A stretch of 64,000 nt of DNA from NCBI RefSeq assembly GCF_004027225.2, contig NC_044278.2:2852001-2916000 (forward strand), in the 5' to 3' direction. A program made the translations under genes and the position numbers. Positions 22,991 to 36,600 of the stretch are shown piece after piece; positions within the stretch are counted from its first letter, which is position 1, and each line of letters begins with the position of its first letter. Source of the stretch: Strigops habroptila. Lineage: Eukaryota; Chordata; Aves; Psittaciformes; Psittacidae. The notes under the pieces were generated by a model. That model saw nothing but the letters and a program-made list of their open reading frames with translations, ran no database searches and was not told where the DNA came from.

Positions 22991-25900
22991 TTCCCCTTGC
23001 GTTCTGCACCCGTGCTGCCGCTTTAGCTCCCGCTTCGTCCCTCATGGGCTGTATCCTGCAAATGGCTCCTGTCAGCATCGAGCACCCCCTCATTTTCCAC
23101 ACCTCTAAACCAGCCTCCCACATCTTTCAAAAAAGTCCTATTCCTCCCATCAGTAATTGCTCTCAGTCCTTAACCATCCGGCACTTTCTTGTGTCTCGCA
23201 GTATGGTTTAAACACAGTCCAGTAAAAAAATAACCATAAACCCAAGAAGATCCCAGCTAAACACAGCAACTACAGTCTCCTTGCTCTTGTGCTGCATTTC
23301 TTTCTCCACTTGATCCTTCTTCTTGCTCTTTTCCACCCTTCCCCCCAATTTAAAGCTCTTCTGGCCTGTAAGGTTGTGCTTTTACTACTTTTAATCTTTG
23401 AAGCACTATTCACACCAGAGGAATTACATAAAATATATCAGATTTGTATTGCTGAGGGCATTTTCCTGTTTGGCCATCGGCGTTCATATACCTGTCGATT
23501 TGACAGATACGTATGGGTCAGAATAGGCACCCCCCACCCAGTACACCAAGATAAGCTGTGGTCTATATTCCAGTCAAAACTGTTTGACTAGGTATTCCTT
23601 GTGGATACACCACCACGCTGCCCAAGCCAACATTTCCTGATAGTATGGATAGTATTCCTGCAACTTGTAAAGCCATCGAGGATGGAGATGATGATGCAAC
23701 TTCTGGCACAGCACGTCTCTAAACTGATGATTGCCAGAGGCTGGGAAATCTCACAGGAAGGATCACTGTGTGTCGCCTTGGGGGTTTTTGTGCTTCCCCT
23801 GAACTAGGATGCTGTTGGAGAAATGGCACTAGGCGAGATGGCTTCACTTTCTTCTGTTCCTTGGTACATGATACCTGCAGGGCTGGGGCAGGGAGCGTGG
23901 CTGCTTTCCCCAAAGTCACTGCTGTCCCTAAAGAACACCTTCCTTTGTGGATTAAGCATGTTGATGTTAAAATGCAACAAATTAAATTAAAACTGTTCCA
24001 GTGGCACCCCTGTTTTGCCTGCCACTACCAGGTCTCTCCATCCTTCCTCAGGCTCCTTCATCTCCCCAGAAGGAAACACACAGATTTTGTTTTGGCTTGG
24101 TTTTATTCCACCATTTATTTCTTCTGTTTCTCCCTCGGATTTCCATTCCCTTGCTCGGGACACCCATACTCATTCTCTAAACAGGCACACATATATCTAT
24201 ATATATAGTAAGGCACAATCACTCACATCCAGATGGGACACTCTGCTGAGAGAAGAAACAGGGTACAGTGAATGATTGCAGCCTGCCCTGGAATACAAGC
24301 TCTAACAAACAGATTAAAATGGATTCAAAGGCAACAATGCTCCACAGCATGGCTCCAAAGGATGTGGGGTCCTCTGTGTCCAACAAATCCACGCTACATG
24401 AGAGGGTCAGCACCACTGGCTCTCAGCAAACGACACCTTGGTGCTCTCACCTGGGAAAAAGAAAGGCAGGGCACAGAGCCACTTCTTTCCTTGTGATTTT
24501 AGAGCTGGTGAACAGAAAGGGGATATCCCTCAAAACCATTGGGGATGTGTTGCAGAGTCCGCTCAAGGGCACATGTGGGTTCTGTGTGTAACGTGCTTGT
24601 TCCTGTGCAGAGAGACAGGGACAACCTGAGTTTCTGACTCTCCCCAGCTAAACGGTTGCTAGGAGGAGCTTTGTGATGGGTGAGGAGGAGCTGGCTGGTT
24701 CTGCCCTTGGTCTCGGTAGCTGCATCTGTTGCTGGGTACAAGGTGGCTGATGGCAGGTTCAGGCATTCATCCCCGACTGTTCACACCACCTAACAGCTCG
24801 CTGGCTCCTTGGCTCAGCTTCTGACAAGCCTGGCTGGCTGTCTCCAGTGAGCTCAGACTTGTCCGCAGCTCTATGTCGTGCTGTGGACATGAGCCCCATG
24901 GCCTTGAGCCAGAGCAGCTTTTTATCAGGACTGCAGATACAGCTTCAAGCAATGCTGTCAGGAAACTGGTCAGGGGAGGGTCTGCCATCTATCTTTCTGA
25001 AGTAACTTATTTCTTATGGTCAGCAAATACTCTCCAGGTGAAAAGCCTTTTTTGACTTAGCAACTGCTAGACCCATGACTTAACCGGCACCTGAAGAGTG
25101 AATGCAACTCTAGTACAATGCCTAAATACTTAGGAGAGACTGGCTATCTGCCCTCCACCAATTCATATTCAGCCAGGCCATACGACTGGAGACCTCTTCT
25201 TTGACCTACATAAAATCAACCAGCTGTTCCCAGTGAACCAGGATGCTTTCTATCATGAGTGGCACTCAGTGGCCATACACTGGAAGTTTCAAGAGAGAAT
25301 CCAGATGGGATAGGGTCTGGAAGCGAGAAAGACTGATGGACAGGCAGCCCTTCTAAATCCGGATTGGAGTCCTGAGCCAGATAAAAGAAGTTGCCCTGTT
25401 GACCTAAGCGGCACATCACAGCTACACATCAGCACATTTTCTGTGCATCAAATCTGTTGGTTGTTACTTTCCACCAGCACTAAAAACACCCCAAAGGCGA
25501 AGCACACAGAAAAACTGCCTAGCGTAGCTTTCTGTTTCACAGATCAGCCAGTTCAACCCCACTTCAAAGGGATTTTAAGCTTTATGAGCAATTTCCTAAG
25601 AGTTTTCCTGTGTTCAGGGTTCACATTGTCTGCCATACAGCGTATATGGAGAAAACATACTTTTTCCTACTGTTAAAACATTATTTACTGAAATTTGAAA
25701 ATCCAAAATATTTCAAAAGAAGCTTCCAAAAAGGCACCATACATGTATGTATGTAACTGATGAACTTCATCTAAGACCAATACAGGGGAGAAGAAAAAGA
25801 CGTTTTGGAGCAGGATGAAGAAGCAGAGGGACCAGGAGCGGTGGTGGATGTTGGCTCCAGGACAGCACGTATCAGGTCTTTCAGTCCCCAGATATCACCG

Positions 25901-27009
25901 AGGAATGTCAGACACCACCTCAGTTTTGAGCTCCGAAGCAACCGCAAGCCGGTCTCTTGTTCCAACTGTCCCAAAATATGATGGTGCAGAGAGCCAGCGA
26001 GCTGCCACTCAGCTCAGGGATGAGTCTGGACCTCAGAGGATATCCGTGTTCTGCTCCTCTCCTGCCACTGAAGGTTTGCCACCTTGTAGCTTCCACCTTG
26101 ATTGGGTTAGATGGCTCCTATTCGCATGTTAAGTCTCCTGTGCCCTGCTTGGGTATGTCCTTTTGAGAGGGGAAAAGGAAATTACACAAAATAATCATGT
26201 GTCTAAGTAAACACAGTGCTGGGGTGCGGGCTCTGTCACTTTGGTATTTCTTTGGGGGTACTGTGATAGTTTCTGTGCTAGGATGCAAAGGCAAGATGCA
26301 GCCTGAGCACCAGCCTGCTTCCTTCAGTTACTTCTTGCCAAACCAAGGAGGCATTAGGAGAAGGAACAGGTGATTGAGGTGGAATGATATATTTCCTCAG
26401 GCATCTGTGGCTACATTATCAGTGGTTAGAGAACGTGTAAGAACCTACATGCAAAAAGCTCTGCTTGAGCCAGTGGAAATCCTCTCTTATTTCAAGTGGC
26501 AGAGGCCCGTGTCTGCATGCTTACAGGACTGGTCAGGAAACTGGTACGTGTGTAAAGACTTTTTTTGCTAGCAAAGCTAACAAGCTAAACACATGTATAT
26601 ATAGAGAATGTATGCATGTGTATCTACAATGTGTGCACACATATAAACATGTATATGTAAAGAGGCATACTAAGATAGTATATAGGTGGTTACTGCTGGG
26701 GAAAAGTGCTTTTTACTGAAAGTACTTTAAAATTGCTTCCAAACCAGCAATTGAGCAGGGTGCCCAGCGAGCAAAGGCACCGTTTTACTCGATCCAGAAT
26801 CAGCTTTGCTTCTTCTCCATCCTCTCTGTAACGCCACCCAGGATGGCTGTTTGGGTTGTTTAAATTCCCTGCCTTGCAGCCTCTGCAGGCCTGAGATTTG
26901 ATACTTTTGAGGGGTGGGGAGCAGCAAAAATGATTGAAAATTGCCATTTTCAATAATAAGCAAAACAGTCTGGTATTTTAGGAGCCATCATCATGCTGAC
27001 CTGTCTTAC
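22991..27009. other. Between the tRNA island and RCSD1; may hold the RCSD1 3' UTR
   Basis: Minus-strand AATAAA signals occur near 24103-24125 and could end an RCSD1 transcript if the donor at 27009 is used, but nothing links them. An ATATAT-rich run lies at 24189-24208 and TATG/TGTG-rich DNA at 26592-26660. Confidence 0.4.
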
Positions 27010-27022
27010 CTGTGCGTCACGG
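27004..27022 (-). other. RCSD1: Likely splice donor just after the RCSD1 stop codon
   Basis: Minus-strand CACAG|GTAAGA matches the 5' splice consensus, with the exon ending at 27010, 13 bases beyond the stop codon. If used, the 3' untranslated region continues in a further exon at lower coordinates; I could not locate it. A stop this close to the last junction would not trigger nonsense-mediated decay. If the site is silent, the transcript reads through to an unidentified poly(A) site. Confidence 0.5.
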
Positions 27023-27640
27023 TTACGCTGTGCCCTGGTCCTGCATAGCTGACGTTGAAGGCTCACTGGCAGTCTCTAAACCCACCGCGTCCTGCAGCGG
27101 TTCAGGGGCCAGTGGTGTTTCTTCTGATGTTCCCCGTGTGACTGTGCTCTCACTGGTCTCCTTTGCTTCAGCTTCTTCCTTCTCCTTGTCCCCCTTTTCC
27201 TGTTCACAGGCACTGTCTTGCTGCTCTTCTTCCTGGGGACCGTCGCACACCTTCTCCTCCTTGTTGCCAGAGGGAGGCTGGGGAGAATTCTCCTCTGGGG
27301 CACCACGACACTCTTCCTCCTCCTTTGTATCCCCTGCATTACTCTTGCAAGGAGTCATTTCCTCTGCCTCTTTTTCTCCTTTTTCTTCATCTTCTGATCT
27401 GCTGGATTCTCTCCTTGATGGGGGCTTCCCATCAGACCCTTTGTGTTTCTTTTGCTCTTTGCTCCCTGTTTCTGCCTCCTCTGTCTTGCTCTTGGGCCCA
27501 AATACCTCATCCCCATCTTCCTTGGCACCATTTTCTGGAGAGATGTTGACCCCTAAATCTTCCCCATCTCCGTACTCAGACAGAGATCTTCGGAACTTCC
27601 TGGAGGGGGGCCTGCGCTTTATCGATCCCCGTGTCCGCAC
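27023..27640 (-). CDS. RCSD1: RCSD1 coding exon 6 with stop codon
   Basis: The exon has 205 codons plus a TAA stop, residues 161-365, after the acceptor TGCCTCCAAG. It opens with [19 protein letters not shown], whose closely spaced basic residues and RRPPSR resemble capping-protein interaction motifs; RRSLSE keeps a basophilic kinase site. The rest is a repetitive acidic and lysine-rich tail with long Glu and Lys runs, ending MQDQGTA. It is about 50 residues shorter than the human tail. The open frame extends 41 codons upstream to 27763, but that part is intron: the acceptor and the match to family proteins start at VRTRGS. Confidence 0.93.
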   Translation of the reverse strand: MRTRGSIKRRPPSRKFRRSLSEYGDGEDLGVNISPENGAKEDGDEVFGPKSKTEEAETGSKEQKKHKGSDGKPPSRRESSRSEDEEKGEKEAEEMTPCKSNAGDTKEEEECRGAPEENSPQPPSGNKEEKVCDGPQEEEQQDSACEQEKGDKEKEEAEAKETSESTVTRGTSEETPLAPEPLQDAVGLETASEPSTSAMQDQGTA

Positions 27641-30600
27641 CTTGGAGGCAGGAAAAGCAGACATTGAAGCAGTCAAAAGAGTGCTGCTGGAAAGCATGAA
27701 AGCACAACAGAGGAAAAATAGCAGAAAAAGCTTGATTGCTACCCTGGTGGCCTCACTTTTCATGCTCTGCTACTGAGAGGTAGGGAGAAGGCGGCTCCCT
27801 GCCAATGAGAGATGTCCTACTTTATAGGACAAGCAGCTCCCTAATATATGCATCCTTTCCTTCTGTAAAGATGGTGCCAGAGATCATTGTCCCAATTAAA
27901 ACCGTGGTTCCTTGTCCAAGTTAGACCCTAACCCCAAGGATGCTGCCTTCATTACACAGATGCTGCTGACTTTGGATATCTCAGCCATTTCTGCTCTTGG
28001 CAGTTTGGTGGTTGAGGAAGGAATCTGCACTCTAGCTGATGATGGTGAATGCAGGTTACAGGTCCCCATTTAAGTGCTGAGCAGTCTGTGGGGACACCTG
28101 GCAACCACTGTGCTCTGCACGGCTTCCTAAACTGCGCCTCAGCCACCCTTGACATGTGCTGCACATGGCACCACCTTCTCATAGCACTCCCTGCCCAGGT
28201 ACCAGCCACCCTCTTACTGCTGAGCTGAAGTGGCTGGCTCCTGCCACTTTCATCCCTTCGCTTTACCCACTGGCCTGGGAAAAGCTGCTGGAGCTGCTGG
28301 AGCACAAAGCTCTGTACGCAGGTGAGCAGAGACGAGGCGCAACAGAGCTACACTGACAGGCTGTTTTGAACCTGGGACTGAGGGCTACAGCCTCCTCTTC
28401 ATTCCCAAGCAATAAGCAAGCCTTACCCTGCTGTGATGGAGAAATCCTAGCACATACTGTACCTTGTTATAGAACTGGAGCTGAGTGCCTTCCGGGGGTT
28501 GATCAAAGCTCACTGGCGTCTCACTCGCTTCACTGGGCTGGGACTGAACCCCGGGGCTGCTGGGCGTCGAGGGAGGGGTGCTGAACGGAGAAACCAGGGC
28601 TTTCAGACCAGGGCTTTTGGGAGATGCTCCCGGCAGCAGAGCAGCTGGAGCAAAAGCCAGATTGGCCTGCAGAGAAAACATCCCCGTCACGGCGTGCAGG
28701 ACACCAGCGTGTACTACATGCGGTAACCACACGGAGGAACCCTTGCTCTCGCCACGGGAGCTGCCGCATCTCTCAGCTGTCACAACCCACACACCTCCTG
28801 GTTATGAGTCTTTCCCGCTGACACTGTCAACAAACAAGTTCGGGCAGAGAAGTTATGACTGGACATCTGCCCTTCCCCAGCAGCTGGATCTCAGGACGTG
28901 TCTTTTTGTCATCCTGAGGCCTTTGGGGATTTTCCAGTGACCCAGCCAAGCCTGCGCAGTCTACAGTGGCTGAGGTGGGAGAAACTCTGAACAAGCAGCC
29001 AGCAATCACTTCAAGATTTAAACCACCCCTGTGTGTGCCCAAGCAGACCTCTCATTTTAAAGCCTGGTCTGCAGATCTTCTGAATGATCTGTGAAGTCAT
29101 GAGGAGCAAGAAGACCATGGAAAGAAACAACCTTGTGACTAATCGTGGCAAAACACTTCCTGCTGGTCTGTCACAAAAAAGCTCTCGAAGGCAAATGTCC
29201 TTGGGTGCATGAAGGGACAGTGCTATGAATAGGCTTACGCTGTGTCAGAGCAGGCACTGAGCTCTGGAGCCACACGTGCTGCCAGGAGAGGCAGCTGGCA
29301 GCGGCAGGGCACTATATCCACAGGCTATCGAGTGCTGAGCTGCCCTCAGTGGCATGAATCAGCCCCTGGGGAGAGATACAATAAGGGCAGGAGGCACTGG
29401 GTGTGTTTGTGCGTAACAGGGAATCGAGGCGAGGGAAGCGCAGAGCTTCCAGGCACACGCAGGGGAGCGACAGAGCCCGGAGCACACTCCCTGCTGCCAG
29501 GATTGTAGCTGTGCCAGCTCCCCAAATCGGTGCAGGTGACTCGATTTAATGTGTAAGGGGGCTGGAGCACCTCCTGTACAACAACAGGCTGAGAAAATTG
29601 GGGCTGTTCAGCCTGGAAAAGAGAAGTTGTGTGGAGACCTCAGAGCAGCCTTCCAATATCTGAAGGGGGCTACAAGGGTGCCGGAGAGGGACTCTTCATC
29701 AGGGATTGTAGCGACAGGACAAGGGGTTTGGGTTTAAACTTAAATAGGGGAAGTTCAGGTTAGACACAAAGAAGAATTTCTTTACTGTGAGGGTGGTGAG
29801 GCACTGGAATGGGTTGCCCAAAGAACAGTGCCCTGGCAGTGTTCAAGGCCAGGCTGGACAGAACCTTGGGCAAAATGGTCTATTGTGAGGTGTCCCCTGC
29901 CCACGGCAGAGGGTTGAAACTAGATGATCTTAAGGTCCTTTCCAACCCAAACCATTCTATGATTCCATGGTTTAGACTGCTGCAAAGAAAGAGCTGGAAG
30001 ACGTCTCAGCCAGGGTTTCCTTCACTTTTGTCTCACGAGCTGCATATAAACTGAGGTGCCTGCCCCTGCTCCCTGCCTGAGCTGTGCTACTGCCGTGCCC
30101 ATGCCCAGCCACGTACCCCACACATCCAAATGATCCTGACCCACACACTGACCTGCCTATGGACATGTCTGAGGATCACCGGACAGTTTCTGACACTGGT
30201 TACCATTGCTAGACCTGCTCTGCCTTTCTTGTTTGTGTGCTGTGGGACTGGGCCCTCCTCAGTGAAGCCTCTGTCCTGCTTACCCAGATGTCATCCTTGA
30301 CTCCTGGATCCTCTTCCCCCGTGGCTGTTCCGCAGGGGGAGCAACTATGACAAATGCCAATCAGTTTTAATTTGCTGGGGCAGCCACGTGGGCTTTTGCG
30401 GGACCTACCTGCAGCTTTTCAATCATGGGGGAGCTTTTCACCTTGACCTTGGGAACGGGGCAAGCATTTGGAGACCGCTTCTGCAAAGCAAAATGAAACA
30501 TGAAAAAGTCACAGTAAAGTAGGTGAAAAAGAGAAAATATAGTAGAAAACTTGGAAGAGAGAAGCAGAAAGTACTAGTAGGGGGGCAAATGAAGCCTTAT

Positions 30601-33600
30601 ATAGTGTCTTCACACAAAAGTTTGCTTTCTTCTTTCCTGACCATGCCCTCCTTTTGTCCTCTGGCTATCCTAGGGTGCTGCATACATGTATCCTTCCTAT
30701 GGGAGAAAAGGTGACTGTCTACTTTCTGGCTGAAGTATCGGAGTTAGGTGATGTGTAATGGATCTGCTGCTATATGGCCTTCACTAAGGTAGATAACCTG
30801 TGACACATTTACCCCTGGTATTATTTCAGGACCAGACAGATTAAAATTCTACTTCTTAAAGGCTACAAGCCTTAACATTGGCAAATATTGTGAACTTTTT
30901 GTGACAGCAAACACTTTCTGGCACCACTTGACTAACAGAGTTAAAGGGTATCCAATTAGTATGGGCAAGAAAAGCCTAAGTGGCTGGAAAAGCAGAGCTG
31001 TGAAAACTGTTTAAGGGAGAGCAATGCTTTGAGAAGGAGCATGTAACTTTTTCCAGGTTCAAAGGGAAAGGAAGGAAACCTAGGATTTTAAAGCTTGTGC
31101 TCCTTTGGCGTGGAGGCAGAAAGAGCTTGTAGCTGTCAGAACAGAAGGATAAAGAACCACCCCCTTGTTAAGGGCAGGTGACAACGTGAAATTCGGTGGG
31201 TAGACCTCATACCCTGAAACACAGAAGGACAGAAGTGACGGGAGAGGGCCTAAGCGTGACCTTTAGTGAGTAGCAGACAGTTTATGGGGACCTGCTCATT
31301 TGAGAGTGCTGTATGGAGGACACCTCAAGACAATGTTCTGCGGGTACTGCTGACTAAATCCCTCTTCACTCTGGATTAATTATTTCCTTTTTCTGTCAAA
31401 GAAAAAATCTCCAGAGCAGAACTATTCCACCATTATACTCAAATCTCTGTATCTGAAGGCAACAAACAGCATGGGTGTCCCCTGTGCTAAGCGCTGTTCA
31501 AATCTAATAAATGCTGGCAGTTCCTACTTTAAAATGCTTGAAAGGTGGTAACTGGGTGGATCCATCAGTGCTCTAAGGGTAAGAACAAAAGCAGTAGAAA
31601 TGGGATGTGTATCCATGCTATAAGCCTGGAATACAGCGTGGAACTGACCCCGAGTATGCGTGTGTGAGCAGGGATGCTGCATGATTGATTTCTTTTGCTG
31701 CACAGCCTGACCTTTCTGCAACTTCCACGCTCATGTCTCAGGAGAGAACAGGTTGCAGAGAGGAGAGACCTTGTCCCCCTATTAAACTGATACTCACTTG
31801 CTCATCATTGTCACTTGTCTCAGTTTTGTGGGAATACAATGGAAGGGAGCATGGTGGTTTCCTCCGAGTTGGCTTATGTGGTGGTACCTAAGAGAAGAAA
31901 ACAACCAACTCAGCAGCAGGGAAATCAGTGGTTTTTGAAGAAGGTAATGAAATTCAAGCACCAAAGGGCATGCTCTGTGAGTGACCTGCTTGGATGGCAG
32001 GGCTTAGCTTGCCTAAATGCATCACCCAAAGGCAGCACAAGACATTAGCATGTGGGCTGTGGCCAGCATCCTAGGTGTGCTTGTAGCATCTCGAGCCCAA
32101 TCCTAGTACTGGAAAAGTAGTCTCTATCTCCTTCCACAGCATGAACCACGGCACTTCAAGCTTCCTGCAAAGGACACTCTTCTAACCTGTAGAGGGTGGA
32201 GAAGCCTTCCCAGAAGCTTAATCTTCGAAGCATCCTGCTGGAGACCCCCTCACACTGCAACAGCTTGTTATTGTTCTCTTTCCTGTCTTATTTCCAGGAC
32301 TTCCTTTTAAAGAAAGCTGCCTACCTGGATCATGATTTTCCTATTTTGCATCTGATATATTTTAGGGGCAAAAAGGGGAATTCTGACTTTTTTAACATGC
32401 TCTACAGCCCTATTAGTTTCTTTCTAATGAAGAAGAGCAGCTCACAGAGACAAGTGTCCAGCTGTAACCTTTAGGTTGGCTAAGGAACAGATTCTCCAGG
32501 GAGAAGGAACAAGAAAACTTAACGGCAGGGACACCAGTTCATTCTGAATGTCCTCGGGCTCTCAGAGGTACAAGAGTGCTCACTAGGAAGGAAGAGATGC
32601 ATAGCACAGCACCTATGGAGTTGCTCCTTCATAACTATTGCTCTGGTCTTGAAGCCAAGCTCTATCTATTTTTATGCCAGGTTTGTAGTCTCCTGCCAAG
32701 CTGTTAACACGCTTTTAATGTGTTAACAGACAAAATACTCAGATAATATTGTGGATCCTGGATAATATCCACAATATAATAATTCTGTTACCTTCTAACA
32801 GGTGGGCATGTGAAAAGTTGAATTATGGCATCTTTGCCCTCTGTGGAGTTGGCTGTCTTCGAGGAGCTGTAGACTTGATGTCACTTAACTGCTGGTGGTG
32901 CTGCACCCAGCATGGCAGTGCTGCATCTCTAAGCGGCTGAGGGCAGCCCTGACCTTATCATTATGTCACACTAGAAAGCAATAATGTCATGTCTTACTGA
33001 AACCTCTTCATTTTGCAGCCATGAAATGCTGTGCTGTGCCACAGTGAATGTCTCAGAGGTTCCTTGGTTGATAGGTTTCCCTTTGCTGGCATGAGTCAAG
33101 CAAGGGTTAAAGACCATCCACTCAGCCATTAATCTGAAGCCAGCTTGAGAAAGCCAGTGGGGAAGTGACAGATGGCTTGGAGAGAAAAGACAGGAAACTT
33201 TGTCCTCCTCTGTCTCTGGAGAAAATGAGTTTCCCCCCACTGTGAGGCCCCTCCACACTGCCTTGGCTTGGGAGCAGCAGAAGTCTGCAGATAACACAAG
33301 AGAGGCCTGGGAACTTGCTGCCTTTTGAAGGGTGAGGGAGTTAGTGCAGTTAAATCCCATACCTTAAAGAGAGGAAATTACTGTAATGGGATGGATGGAG
33401 TGGTGTGCTGGTGACTAGAGGGGAAAAAAAGTGCTTGGGAAGAGATTGGCTCTTCCCATCGTGGGGCCCAGCTGTGGGACTGCTACCCTCTGATAGACGG
33501 TGGCACGCCAGCACTGCAGGGCAGAGGTCATTATTGCATCCAGCCAAAGCCAGGGAGGATCCCCTTAGGCCCAGCCTGGGACATGCTGAAATGAGCTGAG

Positions 33601-36600
33601 CAGCAGAAGGAAGCAGTGCGCTTTTAAAGAGGCACTCGCTGACTGAGGAGAGCCACCAGCAAACATTTATGCTTCTAAAACAGTGCATAATGATATAGGA
33701 GGCTCTCCTAAAATGTCAACCTCCATCCATAAATACTCTGATTTTCCTTTCCTCCTAAGAGAGGTATTCTGGTGTTTTGCTTAGCTGGTGAAAGACAGCT
33801 TGCGAGGTAATGCTTGGCATAGCGCGCTTTCAATAAAATAGAGTTTCAGCATGATAGAGAGAGGCAGAGTCTGAAATGTCATTGGGAAGAGGTAATGAGG
33901 GCAAATAAAGAGACAGCTTGCTTTCTCACACCTGTACAGAAGGAATTACCTGGACGAAACCTTCTTCTCTTGTGAACAAGGTGCTGGTGACCTGCCACTG
34001 GCTTCTACGCTGCAGAATCTGTTGTTTGCTTTCTTTTTCAATGGCTCAGTGTCAACTATTTCATTATTCATTGTCACCCTTTGCCCACAAAAGCCAGCCC
34101 AGATAGCACGGGCACTGATATCTGCTACTGGTAGATACAGACAGTGTCTAGTTGTCTTGAGGTATGGCTCTACCAAAATACTTGCTCACAAGTCAGCAAT
34201 GCCTGGAAGACACTGTCATAGCTTGCCTTGCACCAGGAGACAAATCCTTCGCAAAGATTCAAAATCAAGGCGGATTCATGCTCCAATCACTGATGCTCTA
34301 ACTTCTATAGGCAGAGGCAAATGCCTCGTTTCCCACTCAATTCCCTGCTGGTGGCTGCAGAGCACCTTACCTCTTTTCCAGTAGTATTGGCTGCTTGCTC
34401 TTTGAATTTCCCTGCTAGCTGAGCCACTGAAGGTGATGATGACTTGTCCACCTCTGAGTTGGTCTCTGCTGGCCTGTTCTGACAAATCAGGAACATCAAG
34501 TCATGAGCAAAGGCTGGGAAAAGCAAACAGGCTAGAGAGAAGCCTGCGTATGTGTTATAAAGTTCAAGAGTAAGCAGGGAATTAAAGCAGAGTTTCTTAC
34601 ATATGGCATCAATCATCCGGTCTGAGAGCAAGAGGTTTGCGAAGATAGGATATAGCAGCATTTTCAAATATCCCAGAAAAACAGTAATTCCTGCAGGATC
34701 TTCCAGCCTTAGCTGAAGAGCCTACACTCGGTAATTTTCACTGGAAGCAAACTAAGTATTTCAAGCCAAGTGTCTGTTCCCCATTTTTCCTTGCAGTGAG
34801 CAGATGAAGCAGGTCAGTAAAGGACGTTCCCATACACCTTCTCTGCCCTCCCATCCCTTTCTTTATTGCCCTCACCACCGTCACCCTTCCTTTCCCAGTG
34901 GTTCTGCTGTGAGAAGCCATTCCACGTCCTCGCAGCAAGCCAGCATCTGCCTGGGGATGTCCCTGTGCTGTTCTGCTTTTTTGGCAATGAAACGCTCAGG
35001 CGGGTGTGCGTGGGGGGAGGAAATACCAGGGCTGAGAGAAGCTTCCCCTCCCCTGGGTCGACAACAGGCTGAGAAGCAGGGGGTTTGTTGGAGACTGGAT
35101 GGTGCAACTCTTCCCACAGCACACAGCCCTGTTGTCATCCCACATTTGCCTTGTTTTCTTAGCTATGTGTGTATCAAGCAATACGAGAAGAAAGCCTTGA
35201 AATCAAAGCTGATGAAAGGAAAACTTTGTTCTTCATCTCTAGTATCTGATCCCAGGGAAAACCGAACCAACCAACAGTCCTTGTTTTGTTAGAGGTGGAG
35301 ACCTCAAAATGACAAACTATCAGCAAGAAAGCTCATACCTCCACTTCCTTTACCACCACTATGAATGCATGACCAGCACCACGCTTCCCACCCCTCCACC
35401 TCAACACTCTTCTGCTTCTCAGTCAGAAAGTTTCCCAAAGTCTGCTGCTAAAGGAATACATTTGTTTCTCCAAAGACTGCAGCAGAGCCCTTCCTTCCGC
35501 CTTTATACTGCTCTGCCTGGGACGGACCTGCTGTCTCATTAACACCACCACTCCTTCAGCATAGCTGGAGGTGAAACACCAATCCGGCCCATGTATGGAC
35601 CATATCCTTCGGGTCACCGCACTACAGGGGCTGGAGAAATAGTTGTGGAAACTTGAAATCATTCTAGAGAAGGAATTTCTTTAGACTCCTAGTTTCTAGA
35701 TTAAAAGCAAATCACGAAGGTTACATTAAGGATCATCTGTAGCTTGGAGCATTCTCTAGTCTGAAAAACCTGGTAGAGAGCAGCATGGCTACGGCCTGTT
35801 TGCACTGTGGAAAAGGGCCTTTCCCTTTCTCAGAGAGGTGAAAAAATGGTCCTGATAAAAGCTGCCTTCTTTCTCCCAGGCGCGCAAGCCCCAGTAGGTG
35901 TCTGCCATTCCCTGTTTCCAGGATCCTGACTACATTTCCCCCGGTAAACTTCCCCTACGCCTCGGCCCAGCTTTCTTGCATCCAGCCACAAAAGCCACAT
36001 CAACTGTCTCCTCTGAGGGAACTTCTAGCACCTTCCCCCTCATCTTTTCAGCCTTCATTAGAGTAACTACAGGCAGGGGAAGTGTCAGATAAGGGGAATG
36101 AAAGAAGCAGGGAGGTAAGCAGGGCAGCAGGGCAAACTGCTGCACATGAAAAGTGATGGCTGGATAAATGGGGAGGGAGAGCAGTTCCCAGCTGTAGGCT
36201 GTTTCCCTGCCATGAAGGGAGGGCAGGCTGGAAAGCAAAGGAAACAATGACCCTGGGGAAGGGAGGATGGATTGGAAGGCTTGGCTCAGCATACCAGCTC
36301 CTAGGACACTGGGCATGGCACAACCTGAACAGAGGACTCAGTTGAGGCTGAGGAGCTGCAGGTGCTCAGTGTCTGTGGTGGAAGGGTTTCCTCCCTTATA
36401 GTCTCTTTTTCTCCAGCCCTATCATAGCCCTTTGCCTTTACCCAGAAAAGACATTGCACTTCCTCTTGGCCTATCTGACCTCTTGTTTTGGGGTGGTTGC
36501 GTTTTCTCTTTTGAGTTACAGTCTGAAAACACAGCTCCCTTTCTTTGGAGCTGATCAAAGCTGTGGGGCTGGACTGATTCCATGCGTTTCTTGTTTTGCT

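Noticed and set aside
22531-23211. 226-codon plus-strand frame across the second CpG island
   Set aside because: Composition-driven, crosses the G12 run, and has no family resemblance.
27012-27776. 254-codon plus-strand frame, the longest in the window
   Set aside because: It is the antisense shadow of RCSD1 exon 6; the Glu/Lys-rich sense codons leave few stops on the opposite strand, and its Ser/Leu/Pro-rich product matches nothing known.
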